Virus record (IMG/VR): IMGVR_UViG_3300017971_000343 | Location: 1 to 53,701 of that record | Reading direction: 5' to 3' (one strand) | Length of the DNA: 53,701 bases | Source of the DNA: a virus | Shown: one piece after another, positions 6,401 to 13,777 of the stretch | Layout of the letters: every line of letters starts with the position of its first letter | Numbering within the stretch: the first letter of the stretch is position 1 | Notes under the pieces: generated by a model | Seen by the model: only the letters and a program-made list of their open reading frames with translations | Told to the model about the DNA's origin: nothing | The model's database searches: none | Made by a program: the position numbers and the translations under genes

Positions 6401-7534
6401 TTAAAACCAATTAGAAACAATCCATTCAATCACGTTGGTGGTTACGGCATTTCCGAGACATTTGTATCTTTGGGTATCGGATATATTAATTTTATTTCCG
6501 TTTTCGTCAATGCCGTATTTTGTCCAGTTATCAGGAAATCCCTGAAGTCTCTCACATTCTGTCGGGGTAAGTCGCCTTATCCTTCTTTCGTGCATTTCTG
6601 AGCCGTAGATTCTGTTAAAGCTGTGGGTGGGGTTGTTAATCTGGTTTATTTCAACCAATTCATTTTCATCCAATTGATTAGATTTATTTACGGAAGGAAG
6701 TTTCTTTTTTCCACCATGGTTATATCCATGGGTTCCGGAAAGCACAACAACATTGTTATTAGTAGTCTCTCTGAGACATGGAGAATTTTCTTCATAGATA
6801 CCATCTCTTTTATCGTGGAGTACCATAGTTCTTTGCTGGTGGTTATCCATGCCTTCATAATAATTAGAGTCTATGGCATTTGCAATAAGAGTAGTGCCAT
6901 GATCTATGTTTAATTGTCCTGATTGGTTTTTTGTTGAGATGGTTCCGCAAACAATATCTTCCCCATATCCCCCCTCTTTATTCCCTCGATCGCTTTCTCC
7001 GATATGTAATATTTCTCGTCCACATCCTTCTCCAAAACATCCCGCAATGAACACTCTCTCCCTATTCTGCGGGACTCCGAAGTTTTTACTATTGAGAACC
7101 TGCCATTGCACCAGATACCCGATGTCGGCAAGAACCCCAAGTATTGTCTGGAAAGTTTTACCATCTTCGTGACTAAGTAAACCTTTAACATTTTCGAGTA
7201 GAAAATATCGGGGTCTTTTGTCCCTGAGAATCCGAGCGATTTCAAAAAAGAGTGTTCCCCTTGTGTCAGAGAATCCCCTGCGTTTTCCAGCAACCGAGAA
7301 AGCCTGACAAGGGAATCCTCCACACAGAAAGTCGAAGTCTGGTAATTCATCGGTATTAATAGCTGTTGCGTCTCCATATTTTCTGTGTTCGGGGTAGTGG
7401 TATTGGTAGATTGCTGTTGCGTATTTGTCGATTTCTGAGTATCCGACACATTGCCATTCCGGTTTTGCTTTTTCAATCCCATTTTCAAAACCTCCTATTC
7501 CTGAAAATATGCTAAAGTATTTCATTTTATTCAT
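6401..7534 (-). CDS. dcm: DNA (cytosine-5-)-methyltransferase
   Basis: The 377-residue enzyme shows the C5-methylase motifs in order: FSGIGGFENG (AdoMet site, motif I), GGFPCQAFS (catalytic Cys, motif IV), LLENVKG (motif VI), PQNRERVF (motif VIII), a variable target-recognition region of about 130 residues, then RRLTPTECERLQGFP and KCLGNAV (motifs IX-X). All key residues are intact. It probably protects phage DNA from host restriction or marks it for regulation. Starts at 7534 or 7525 are both possible, and neither has a strong ribosome site. The sigma-54-type promoter at 7549-7564 would give a very short leader. Confidence 0.93.
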   Translation of the reverse strand: MNKMKYFSIFSGIGGFENGIEKAKPEWQCVGYSEIDKYATAIYQYHYPEHRKYGDATAINTDELPDFDFLCGGFPCQAFSVAGKRRGFSDTRGTLFFEIARILRDKRPRYFLLENVKGLLSHEDGKTFQTILGVLADIGYLVQWQVLNSKNFGVPQNRERVFIAGCFGEGCGREILHIGESDRGNKEGGYGEDIVCGTISTKNQSGQLNIDHGTTLIANAIDSNYYEGMDNHQQRTMVLHDKRDGIYEENSPCLRETTNNNVVVLSGTHGYNHGGKKKLPSVNKSNQLDENELVEINQINNPTHSFNRIYGSEMHERRIRRLTPTECERLQGFPDNWTKYGIDENGNKINISDTQRYKCLGNAVTTNVIEWIVSNWF

Positions 7535-7548
7535 AACCAATGTCTAAT

Positions 7549-7564
7549 TGCAAAACTTGTGCCA
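7549..7564 (-). promoter_or_regulatory. Sigma-54-type promoter of the cytosine methylase
   Basis: The minus strand reads TGGCACAAGTTTTGCA with correct GG-N10-GC spacing, 15 bases upstream of the methylase ATG. The predicted transcript start falls only a few bases before the first ATG, so the mRNA would be almost leaderless. Confidence 0.75.
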
Positions 7565-7585
7565 AAACAAACAAAAAGCGAAAGC

Positions 7586-7624
7586 CCGGTCGGAAAACGG
7601 AGAAGCCCCAGAGGGGCAAACCGG
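7586..7624. other. Nested GC-rich stem-loop
   Basis: CCGGT at 7586-7590 pairs with ACCGG at 7620-7624 and encloses a perfect GCCCC-AGA-GGGGC hairpin (7605-7617). On the minus strand it is followed by GCTTTCGCTTTTTG, so it could act as a terminator that shields the methylase promoter, or it may be a structured RNA. It stands out from the AT-rich surroundings. Confidence 0.5.
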
Positions 7625-7845
7625 AAGCTGTATACTATTTTCTCTCGGCGTGAAATTACGCTTTAGCGATAATAATATTAAATGGTTTGAAAATTTAATA
7701 GATCTCTCCTTAATACATATTATATATATTAATTTCATATTTGTCAAGTACCAATATAAAAATTTTTTATATATTACCATTTTACTTATATATCCTATTA
7801 TTATATATAAGAAAGTTTCATAACTACTTTTTCATAAACAGGGCT

Positions 7846-7928
7846 ATAATTGTTTATTTTTAACAACTTACGAGCCGTTGGGACGTTTTGCCCCAATCGA
7901 AATAATTGTTTAATTTCAACGACTTACG
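7846..7928. repeat. Pair of 27-bp direct repeats
   Basis: Copies at 7846-7872 and 7902-7928 begin ATAATTGTTTA and end ACTTACG, match at 24 of 27 positions, and lie 56 bases apart start to start. Each contains a TTGTT...AAC inverted half-site pair, which suggests binding sites for a replication initiator or a repressor. Confidence 0.75.
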
Positions 7929-8257
7929 TTATGAAAGTTATAATTCATAAATAGTGTCGGTTAGTTTTAATCATATAGTTCTAAGGAGTGCGAACGGGAA
8001 ATTTTTGGATGTCATGTATTTGTATGGCAATTGTTACAAGAATATCATCTCGAATCGCAGGGATTTTTTAAAGCAAGCTACAAAACATGGTTTTACGAAC
8101 AAAATTATGCTAAGTATGGAAGATAAAAACATGTTGGAATAATTTTTTTCATAAAATCATTTACACGTTACTGTCGCAACAATTCTTTTTATGAAAACAG
8201 CTTTATGTGAATGATATGTGTCATTAAATAATTTCGTTTTATAATTCGTACATAGAA

Positions 8258-8311
8258 AAGACCCCGAAACAAGGAACAATGAAAGATTGTGGGATTTAGT
8301 TCCGGGGTCTT
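8258..8311. terminator. Long stem-loop, possible bidirectional terminator
   Basis: AAGACCCCG (8258-8266) pairs perfectly with CGGGGTCTT (8303-8311), and an inner ACAAT-GAAAG-ATTGT hairpin sits in the loop. On the minus strand it is followed by TTTTC, so it may end transcription arriving from the 8409-8648 gene. The U run is short, so a structured RNA element is also possible. Confidence 0.5.
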
Positions 8312-8334
8312 ATATTTTCTTATCCTTAACATTG

Positions 8335-8355
8335 TTCCTATAAATAATATAGGAA
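8335..8355. repeat. Perfect 8-bp inverted repeat
   Basis: TTCCTATA (8335-8342) and TATAGGAA (8348-8355) are separated by five bases. AT-rich palindromes of this size are typical protein-binding sites. Here it lies just after the 8409-8648 gene in the gene-poor region. Confidence 0.5.
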
Positions 8356-8408
8356 TTTACGGGGCTAACGTCAAGGGTTTTATTCATAGTCTTCTATAGT
8401 ATACCTTT

Positions 8409-8648
8409 TTATTTTTTATCCTTTTTTATTTCTTTGAAAATATCGGTAAATTTTTCTATAGTGCGAATATGCAACGTTGGGTAGTGGTAGCCAAAAGGAT
8501 GATATTCGTGATAATGTTTAAATGTGGCTATCCATACCGTTCCTGCGGGAACATCTAACAAATCAGACAGTTGGTAAAAGGCTCGATATCCATTTTCAAT
8601 AAATGGGTAGTATTGTTTAATTTCGTTAATCATTTTACGTTCCTTCAT
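8409..8648 (-). CDS. Small HTH-like protein (79 aa), possible regulator
   Basis: The ATG at 8648 follows AGGAGGGGAAGGAAG and overlaps the upstream stop as ATGA. A longer upstream frame is out of context and is rejected. The product contains GYRAFYQLSDLLDVPAGTVWIATFKHY, where LSDLLDVPAGTVWIA looks like a helix-turn-helix, followed by an aromatic and His-rich segment. It lies next to the repeat-rich region at 7.57-8.41 kb, so it is a candidate to bind those repeats. That link is inference. Confidence 0.58.
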   Translation of the reverse strand: MKERKMINEIKQYYPFIENGYRAFYQLSDLLDVPAGTVWIATFKHYHEYHPFGYHYPTLHIRTIEKFTDIFKEIKKDKK

Positions 8649-8968
8649 CTTCCTTCCCCTCCTGGACACCAATCTGGTATTGGGATATGGGTTAAACTGT
8701 CTGGCAACAATACAGCATCCTTGCTCGTTGCCACCAATATAGCTTGAAATGCTTCTTTGCAATAATATTGTTCCGGGCATGTTCTTATTAAATCACAACC
8801 TATTGGATCTTCAAATCCTTCCTCGTATTCCAAAAACTCACAATCTTCACAACCGGAAGGAAGTGTTTTAGGCTTGTAGTAAAGAGGGCACGTATATGTT
8901 TGATGCCTTACAAATTCCCAATCATAATCGAACCATTGTCCGCACTCGCAAAGTATCTTTCTTTCCAT
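8645..8968 (-). CDS. Cys-rich phage zinc protein (107 aa)
   Basis: The N-terminus LCECGQWFDYDWEFVRHQTYTC fits a C2HC zinc finger. A second cluster (GCEDCEFLEYEEGFEDPIGC, RTCPEQYYC) adds further Cys pairs. Small phage proteins of this style are frequent in accessory operons, and their functions are unknown. It is translationally coupled to the HTH-like gene downstream. Confidence 0.62.
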   Translation of the reverse strand: MERKILCECGQWFDYDWEFVRHQTYTCPLYYKPKTLPSGCEDCEFLEYEEGFEDPIGCDLIRTCPEQYYCKEAFQAILVATSKDAVLLPDSLTHIPIPDWCPGGEGR

Positions 8969-8970
8969 TT

Positions 8971-9210
8971 TTATTCCCCCTTCCTATAACAAATTGTGAC
9001 AGCTTTTTTATCTCGATTAACTTCGACAATTATTCCCATTACTATTTTCATAACGCAGCCCGCACAATATATGTGCTTTTCCTTGTGCTTGTGGATAAGC
9101 TTGCCCTCTGCGTTATATATCGAACCTGCAATGCCCCTGAATTTGTTAGGGTCGGTGGAACGGTATTTCCCACACTCGTCACATTCGTATGTTATGGAAT
9201 TGGCTTTCAT
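8971..9210 (-). CDS. Zinc-ribbon protein (79 aa)
   Basis: The start at 9210 follows AAAGGAGTTAAAGAA. The product begins MKANSITYECDECGKYRST with a CxxC, and a second CAGCVMK pair after a His-rich strand (HKHKEKHIYC) completes a zinc ribbon. The sigma-54-type site at 9257-9272 lies 47 bases upstream inside the end of the DUF3987 gene and could start this unit. Confidence 0.65.
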   Translation of the reverse strand: MKANSITYECDECGKYRSTDPNKFRGIAGSIYNAEGKLIHKHKEKHIYCAGCVMKIVMGIIVEVNRDKKAVTICYRKGE

Positions 9211-9223
9211 TTCTTTAACTCCT

Positions 9224-10888
9224 TTATTTTTCGTTAAACACATAAAAATACTTACCTGCAAGATTTATGCCTTTCCCTTCGGCTTCGAGGGTAATGCAGT
9301 ATTCTTTTATCGTATTCGCGGGGACAGTTTTGCCCGTATTTGGTCTCCAGTTCTGGTTTATATCTGATTTAGTAAACAAAGGGTCTCCGCTATCTTTTGT
9401 TTTTCTCACAAGCCAGTCATACAGCCTGTTTTTCATCTTGTCGTCTTTGGTTAGCCCCCTATAATGATATGCTCTTCTTATATGGGGCTTAAAATAATAT
9501 TCTACAATTTTAATTGCCCTTTCCATGTTAGAACCAAGAAGAAACCTGTTTACCTTTTTATCCCTCGCTTCACACATTGTATGGAACAAAAGGGCTATCC
9601 TGCATACATATCCGGGGAGTTTCCCCCAGTGAACTTTTAAATCTTCAGACAACGCATCTGAATCTACCTGATCTTTGTGCATCCCGTTTACCCATTCAGC
9701 AAACAGCTTCTTAGCATTTGAATTCCTATCCAGCATTATATACCCGTCACAATTATAGTTCTTTTCATACTTTTCTATGCATGTATTGTACATCCAGTTA
9801 AAACATCCCCCAACTTTGTCATATAAATCTTGATCAACATATGTGTCAAAATCAAATACAGGGCTTTTGTGATCTGGGTATACAAAAAGGAATCTTGCAC
9901 ACATGCCGTCCCCTATAAACCCGGAACTGCTGTCGTATAGTTTTTTAAGATATTCTGGGAGCAGGTTGCCGAGAAGGGAAAAGAACGGTCTTTTGAGAGT
10001 ATAAGACGATCCCATTTTTCTCTGGACTTTTAACAGGGCAGAACTCCATACAGAGAGCCAGAATTTGCTGTCGGTTCCCCCTCTTGTCTTGTATGCGTCA
10101 AGGGCGTTTATCCAGAAGGATAATTCATCGTATATACATATTAGCCCATCAGGGTTGTCTCTCATTAATTCAGATGCTTTTTCCCTTGTTGCATCACCGA
10201 CTATCAGGGTTTTGAGAACAGGCTTTTTCTCCCCTTTTGCCTGATTTAATTTTTCGAGGTCTTCGTAATTAGCCATTTCCCTTTGAAACCTATCCCATTC
10301 TTTTGCTTCTATGTCGTTAAGGAAGTCTGTACATAATTTCATGGAAGGGGTTTTCTTCGTGGAAGGAGAACCAACTATTGCCGCCCATATACATGCAGTT
10401 TCAATATACTTTGGCTTAACTATCAACTCCTGTTTTAATCCCACGACTCCACTCCAAGCGACCAGCATTGCCATCGCAGGGTAGTCTACGGGGCAGTCAA
10501 GGGAGTCGGCAACCTTTTGTATGTATTCATTAAACGGTTTTGGTATTAGGTCTAACGGGAACTTGGGCGCTTTAGGAAGCCCTGTTGTATGCCTAGGTAT
10601 TAAGTTTAGCGGTTTAAATTCCTTTGCATACTTGAATGTTTTTTGTAGTTTAACGTCCGGGTCAAATATAATTTTATAAATAGGGCATCCTTGACAGGGA
10701 TCTGTTTTAGATAATTCTATGCTATTAACTGCCTGTTCTTCGTACCATTTTCTGAGGTTTCTGCAATACGGTATTTCTTCATCTTCGGCTTTTTCTGAAT
10801 TATCGAGTAAAAAATCAACAAAGCCTTCTTGGAAAAAAGGCTTTAATCTACTTGCGCATTTGCATCGTTCGAATATTATGTCACTCAA
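9224..10888 (-). CDS. DUF3987-domain protein, putative primase/helicase-related ATPase
   Basis: The 554-residue protein has an N-terminal Cys-rich segment (RCKCASRL; CQGCPIYK) and then the DUF3987 core: FPLDLIPKPFNEYIQKVADSL, a Walker-A-like loop GSPSTKKTPS near residue 175, YDELSFWINAL (Walker-B-like), and a GGTDSKFWLSVWSS block. Members are found on phages and plasmids next to primase or SSB genes and are regarded as replication ATPases. The loop lacks the usual GKS, which is normal for the family. The TTG start at 10888 has a GGGAG site seven bases upstream. Confidence 0.78.
   Translation of the reverse strand: MSDIIFERCKCASRLKPFFQEGFVDFLLDNSEKAEDEEIPYCRNLRKWYEEQAVNSIELSKTDPCQGCPIYKIIFDPDVKLQKTFKYAKEFKPLNLIPRHTTGLPKAPKFPLDLIPKPFNEYIQKVADSLDCPVDYPAMAMLVAWSGVVGLKQELIVKPKYIETACIWAAIVGSPSTKKTPSMKLCTDFLNDIEAKEWDRFQREMANYEDLEKLNQAKGEKKPVLKTLIVGDATREKASELMRDNPDGLICIYDELSFWINALDAYKTRGGTDSKFWLSVWSSALLKVQRKMGSSYTLKRPFFSLLGNLLPEYLKKLYDSSSGFIGDGMCARFLFVYPDHKSPVFDFDTYVDQDLYDKVGGCFNWMYNTCIEKYEKNYNCDGYIMLDRNSNAKKLFAEWVNGMHKDQVDSDALSEDLKVHWGKLPGYVCRIALLFHTMCEARDKKVNRFLLGSNMERAIKIVEYYFKPHIRRAYHYRGLTKDDKMKNRLYDWLVRKTKDSGDPLFTKSDINQNWRPNTGKTVPANTIKEYCITLEAEGKGINLAGKYFYVFNEK
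9257..9272 (-). promoter_or_regulatory. Sigma-54-type promoter
   Basis: The minus strand reads AGGCATAAATCTTGCA. GG and GC are ten bases apart and the -12 box is perfect. The inner bases are the same as in the site at 15819-15834. It overlaps the last codons of the DUF3987 gene and precedes the 8971-9210 gene. Confidence 0.6.
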
Positions 10889-10921
10889 TCCATAGCTCCC
10901 TTCCTTTTATATGTTTTAACT

Positions 10922-11731
10922 TCATTTAAACTCTATCCTTGTCTGCCTTTGGGCTTCTTTGATTCGTGGTCTACAAATTTCTTCAATATACTTTTCAGAA
11001 ATATCAATACCTATATAATTCCTATTTAAAAGTGTTGCCATTTTACAAGTTGTCCCAGAACCACACATTGGATCTAAAATTAAATCTCCTTCGTTGCTCC
11101 AGGAAAGAATATGGTCACGAGCAAGTTGTTCTGGGAAAATTGCAGGATGTTCAACCCCAGCATTATAATTGTTATATTTCCATGTATTAAACCTAATGCC
11201 GTATAATTCAGAACCATATTTTCTATACCCCTTAATAGAGTTATCTTTATTCCTATGCCCCATTTTCCTTTTTTTAACCGGGAGAATCCCTGATAAATTT
11301 TTTCTATCTTTGAGTAAATTAAAACATTTAATGTCTTTTTTGCTAAAAACAAACATATACTCAAAATTTTGCCAATAAGATTTATTACTACCAGTTGATC
11401 CTTGCCCATCCTTTAAACATATCATCGTGTCGTGCAAATTAAATCCTACATATTTAAAATATAATGCTTGTTTAAAAGATGTCCCTGTCTCGCTTCCATT
11501 TATTGTTTGATCTCCGACTACCCAAACAACTACACCTCCATCTTTTGTAATTCTAAATAATTCTTTTGCTAAACTTTTAAAATCAAATCTCATAATCCCT
11601 CAAATCATCGTAAGGCGAACTTGTAACTGTCAAATCAACGCAATTGTCAGGAGCATTTTTTAATACATCTAAATGATCCCCGCAAATCACAGTATTGATA
11701 TGATATGTTCGTCAACCCACTTATTACTCAT
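10922..11731 (-). pseudogene. Frameshifted N6-adenine/N4-cytosine DNA methyltransferase
   Basis: The intact part (10922-11593) has a complete AdoMet motif LILDPMCGSGTT and the closing NYIGIDISEKYIEE strand, but it begins just after the catalytic motif. The catalytic region lies upstream in another frame: VICGDHLDVLK ... LTVTSSPYDDLRDY. The original start is the ATG at 11731 (MSNKWVDEH). Removing one copy of a 5-bp tandem duplication (11697-11706) and one base near 11588 restores a single frame, reading EHINTVICGDHL and DYEFDFKSLAKEL. The catalytic SPPY has also become SSPY. I therefore read it as a decayed beta-class methylase. A sequencing error would explain neither the SSPY change nor both indels easily. 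Confidence 0.8.
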
Positions 11732-12038
11732 CATCTTTTTCATCTTCTTCTATATCTTTTTCTAATTTCTTTTGCATAACTTTCTGGTCGGACAAAAGCA
11801 TATTATTATATTTTGATTGGTAATCTATAAGTTCGGATTTGTATTTATCCAACTGCTTTTGATACCTGTCGATTTCGCAGTCTATCAATTCCTGAACATT
11901 TTTGCCCGGAAACACGTTCTTTTTAAGTTCAGATATTTTGTTCTCTAACTTCTCTATCTGCTTCGGGTAACTCCACTTGACTTTACGTTCAAGAGCATCT
12001 TCGGGGACTTCAGGTATTCCATATTCCTTTCTTGCCAT
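11724..12038 (-). CDS. Coiled-coil hypothetical protein (104 aa)
   Basis: After a short N-terminus (MARKEYGIPEVPED) the protein is a long charged helix with heptad spacing (IEKLENKISELKKN; YQKQLDKYKSELIDYQSKY) and a very acidic tail. It may be a structural or scaffold-like partner. The start overlaps the upstream stop as TAATG, and the stop overlaps the ancestral start of the methylase. Confidence 0.6.
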   Translation of the reverse strand: MARKEYGIPEVPEDALERKVKWSYPKQIEKLENKISELKKNVFPGKNVQELIDCEIDRYQKQLDKYKSELIDYQSKYNNMLLSDQKVMQKKLEKDIEEDEKDDE

Positions 12039-12220
12039 TACGAACCTATTTTCATCTTCTCGTTAAAATTAGGAACTTCGATAGTGTTGATCAACTTCCA
12101 TACATAAAAAACTTCCTTTTTACAGTTAGGGCAAATCATTAAGGTTTTCATTTCTCCGTTTTCAATTTTAACAACTTGATCTTCCTGTTTAAAAGTATAT
12201 TTGTGGTTGCAGTCCGTCAT
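12038..12220 (-). CDS. Zinc-ribbon protein (60 aa)
   Basis: The product starts MTDCNHKYTF and has CPNCKKEVFYVW in the middle, a C-H plus CxxC arrangement typical of mini zinc ribbons. A GGAGAATAAGT site precedes the ATG. Its function is unknown. Confidence 0.6.
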   Translation of the reverse strand: MTDCNHKYTFKQEDQVVKIENGEMKTLMICPNCKKEVFYVWKLINTIEVPNFNEKMKIGS

Positions 12221-12222
12221 AC

Positions 12223-12492
12223 TTATTCTCCTATATCAATAAATAATTTACATGTATTGTCCTCAAATAAAAAAGTATTAACAAAATGCCTATCCCAAAA
12301 TTTTTCCATACTTTTCAATCCCCCACTTTCTTCAATTTTATAATATCTAGCATAGAAAAAATCCAAAATAGGACAAGTATATTCGTTGGATAAAACAGAC
12401 AGATCTCTATCGTAACTTGTTTCATGAATGTAATGAATACATTTTTCACAATATTTCTTTTTATGAAAATCGAACCAATCTTTATCTATCAT
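12223..12492 (-). CDS. Hypothetical protein (89 aa) with Cys-His pairs
   Basis: I place the start at the ATG at 12492 because AAGGGAGAATAAAT lies directly upstream. A TTG ten codons earlier lies inside a palindrome. The product contains KKYCEKCIHYIHE and later YTCPILDFFYARY, which could bind one metal. The family is not recognised. Confidence 0.58.
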   Translation of the reverse strand: MIDKDWFDFHKKKYCEKCIHYIHETSYDRDLSVLSNEYTCPILDFFYARYYKIEESGGLKSMEKFWDRHFVNTFLFEDNTCKLFIDIGE

Positions 12493-12516
12493 ATTTATTC
12501 TCCCTTTTATATAATT

Positions 12517-12531
12517 GTTCAAACTTTGAAC
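12517..12531. repeat. Perfect 7-bp inverted repeat (operator candidate)
   Basis: GTTCAAA-C-TTTGAAC forms a perfect palindrome with a single central base, 25 bases upstream of the 12223-12492 start codon. The position between promoter-proximal sequence and start suggests a repressor-binding site. Confidence 0.5.
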
Positions 12532-12549
12532 AGTTAGTTTGTTTAATTT

Positions 12550-12618
12550 CTACTCACATGAAATCGCAATGACCCCTAACAAAAATAAAAAAAAGAAAAT
12601 TATAATTAGTAAATACAT
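12550..12618 (-). CDS. Tiny membrane peptide (22 aa)
   Basis: A 22-codon frame with an ideal AAAAAGGAG site six bases before its ATG encodes MYLLIIIFFFLFLLGVIAI plus a short polar end, one hydrophobic membrane helix. It stands in the gap between two other genes. Tiny single-pass peptides in phages often modulate host membranes or membrane enzymes, but no function is known here. Confidence 0.5.
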   Translation of the reverse strand: MYLLIIIFFFLFLLGVIAISCE

Positions 12619-12641
12619 TCTTTTCTCCTTTTTGGAAGGAA

Positions 12642-12707
12642 GCCCCTGCCTTTTAGTTTATTTAAGGATTTTTGGTTGGATTGTAAGACTTTTGGTTCGG
12701 CAGGGGC
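12642..12707. other. Long stem-loop with A/C repeats in the loop
   Basis: GCCCCTGCC (12642-12650) pairs with GGCAGGGGC (12699-12707) around a 48-base loop. On the minus strand the loop contains two CCAAAA words followed by TC. It lies in a 177-base stretch (12619-12795) without a convincing gene, directly upstream of the tiny peptide's ribosome site. It could be a leader RNA element or terminator. A 62-codon frame over it (12606-12794) is not supported by a ribosome site. Confidence 0.45.
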
Positions 12708-12795
12708 AGTACGAGTTTTGTACAAATAGTTGTTGTACCTGAAGTTTATATTGTGGGTCTTAGGAAGGCTGTACTGTAATGTTAAATATTGCATG

Positions 12796-12993
12796 TTAAT
12801 CCGCTTTTATTCCTAATTCGGCTAAAAATTCTTTATCGAAGTCGTTATAATCTTCTTCGTAAACATCCTCATAAAACAACCCGTCTTTAGTCCATCCGGT
12901 TTCACAATAAACAAATTTGTTTCCCTGTTCTTCCATATATCTTTTATAACACTCTAAAATGAAGATAAGATCGATGATTTCATCTTCGTTCAT
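12796..12993 (-). CDS. Acidic hypothetical protein (65 aa)
   Basis: The product has an N-terminal helix (EDEIIDLIFILECYKRYMEE) and a very acidic second half (YEDVYEEDYNDFDKEF). AGGAGAAGATT precedes the ATG. Its acidity and size would suit a DNA mimic or inhibitor, but this is only a composition argument. It lies next to ssb. Confidence 0.58.
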   Translation of the reverse strand: MNEDEIIDLIFILECYKRYMEEQGNKFVYCETGWTKDGLFYEDVYEEDYNDFDKEFLAELGIKAD

Positions 12994-13002
12994 AATCTTC
13001 TC

Positions 13003-13353
13003 CTAAAACGGTATGTTCTCATCTCTTGGCTCCCCAGAACCGTCATCAGCATCCCTTTTCTTTTTCATGTAAAAAGGGATAATGTTATTGGCAATTATCT
13101 GAGTTTCAGTTCTTTTATTTCCATCTTTATCTGTCCATGCATTATAAGACAAAGAACCCTCGACAATCAAGGCTGTTCCCTGACAAATATTCGATTCGAT
13201 GTATTCAGCAGTTTTCTTAAACCCAACAACCTTTATCCACCCGGTATTTTCTGGATATATCTTATATGCCATGCTGAATGTTGCCACCTTGCTCTTTCCT
13301 TCGTATGTGGTGGGGTCTTGCCCAACATATCCTTTTAAATATACTTTGTTCAT
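13003..13353 (-). CDS. ssb: Single-stranded DNA-binding protein
   Basis: The 116-residue protein shows the SSB OB-fold: VYLKGYVGQDP at the N-terminus, ATFSMAYK, IKVVGFKKTAEYI, LIVEGSLSYNAWTDKDG, and a short linker ending in the acidic DENIPF tip that recruits partner proteins. The ATG at 13353 has an AAAGGAAAG site, and a TTG five codons upstream is less likely. It coats single-stranded DNA during replication and recombination. A -24/-12-like site lies 26 bases upstream. Confidence 0.92.
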   Translation of the reverse strand: MNKVYLKGYVGQDPTTYEGKSKVATFSMAYKIYPENTGWIKVVGFKKTAEYIESNICQGTALIVEGSLSYNAWTDKDGNKRTETQIIANNIIPFYMKKKRDADDGSGEPRDENIPF

Positions 13354-13378
13354 CTGCTTTCCTTTCAAAATTTATACA

Positions 13379-13394
13379 TGCAAGTTTTATTCCT
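13379..13394 (-). promoter_or_regulatory. Weak sigma-54-type promoter before ssb
   Basis: The minus strand reads AGGAATAAAACTTGCA. The GG-N10-GC spacing and -12 box are right, but the -24 box (AGGAAT) is poor. I include it because its position relative to the ssb ribosome site matches the other sites. Confidence 0.4.
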
Positions 13395-13396
13395 TT

Positions 13397-13777
13397 TCAT
13401 TCCTTTTTAAACTTAAACATATCTTTAGGTTTTTTTGTTGCGATATAATATCCGATAAGTTCGTTTATATCTTCATATATAATTCTAATCCCCAATTCTT
13501 CAGCCCTTTTAATTTCAGCTAATGTCCCCTTACTATTCTCCCATCCGGGCAATACAAAGACAACATCGGAAACTTCAAGCCATGCCATTGAATACCTGTA
13601 GTAATCTTCTACCGTTAGGGATTTATCAAAGAATTGAAATTGATAGTCTAAAAAGGGGCAAAAGGGATTCATGCCAGCCTTCATTATTTGAGCAGATACC
13701 TTTATCCCATCGTGTATGTTACCCAATACATCTATTACATTATCTGCCGAATACTTTCCTGCAACGTAGACTCTCAT
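13397..13777 (-). CDS. DUF4406-like nucleoside deoxyribosyltransferase-fold protein
   Basis: The 126-residue protein has the fold signature RVYVAGKYSADNVIDVLGNI, GMNPFCPFLDYQF, and SDVVFVLPGWENSKGTLAEIKRAEELGI, which holds the conserved Asp, Gly-Trp and Ser-Lys-Gly...Glu residues of this family. Relatives of nucleoside 2-deoxyribosyltransferases act on nucleosides or nucleotides, and the phage versions are uncharacterised. GGAGAAGAATAA precedes the ATG. Confidence 0.75.
   Translation of the reverse strand: MRVYVAGKYSADNVIDVLGNIHDGIKVSAQIMKAGMNPFCPFLDYQFQFFDKSLTVEDYYRYSMAWLEVSDVVFVLPGWENSKGTLAEIKRAEELGIRIIYEDINELIGYYIATKKPKDMFKFKKE

Larger units (their letters stand above)
7570..8408. other. 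Long gene-poor region, candidate origin or control region
   Basis: About 840 bases with no convincing minus-strand gene. It holds, in order, a GC-rich nested hairpin (7586-7624), a very AT-rich stretch (about 7660-7850), a 27-bp direct repeat (7846 and 7902), at least six TTTCATAA/TTATGAAA words on both strands between 7815 and 8200, a long stem-loop (8258-8311), and a perfect 8-bp palindrome (8335-8355). A 62-codon plus-strand frame at 7954-8142 lacks a ribosome site and I do not call it. AT-rich DNA beside iteron-like repeats and replication genes would fit an origin. An operator region is the alternative. Confidence 0.55.

Noticed and set aside
6910-7488. 192-codon minus-strand ORF
   Set aside because: It lies wholly inside the cytosine methylase in another frame, and the methylase frame has all conserved motifs.
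7954-8142. 62-codon plus-strand ORF in the gene-poor region
   Set aside because: It has a GTG start without a ribosome site and no recognisable composition, and all other genes are on the minus strand.
10922-11593. Methylase as an intact 223-residue gene
   Set aside because: This frame begins after the catalytic motif, which is present upstream in a different frame, so the gene is broken rather than short.
12606-12794. 62-codon minus-strand ORF upstream of the tiny peptide
   Set aside because: It has no ribosome site and covers the long stem-loop. The composition is unlike a folded protein.
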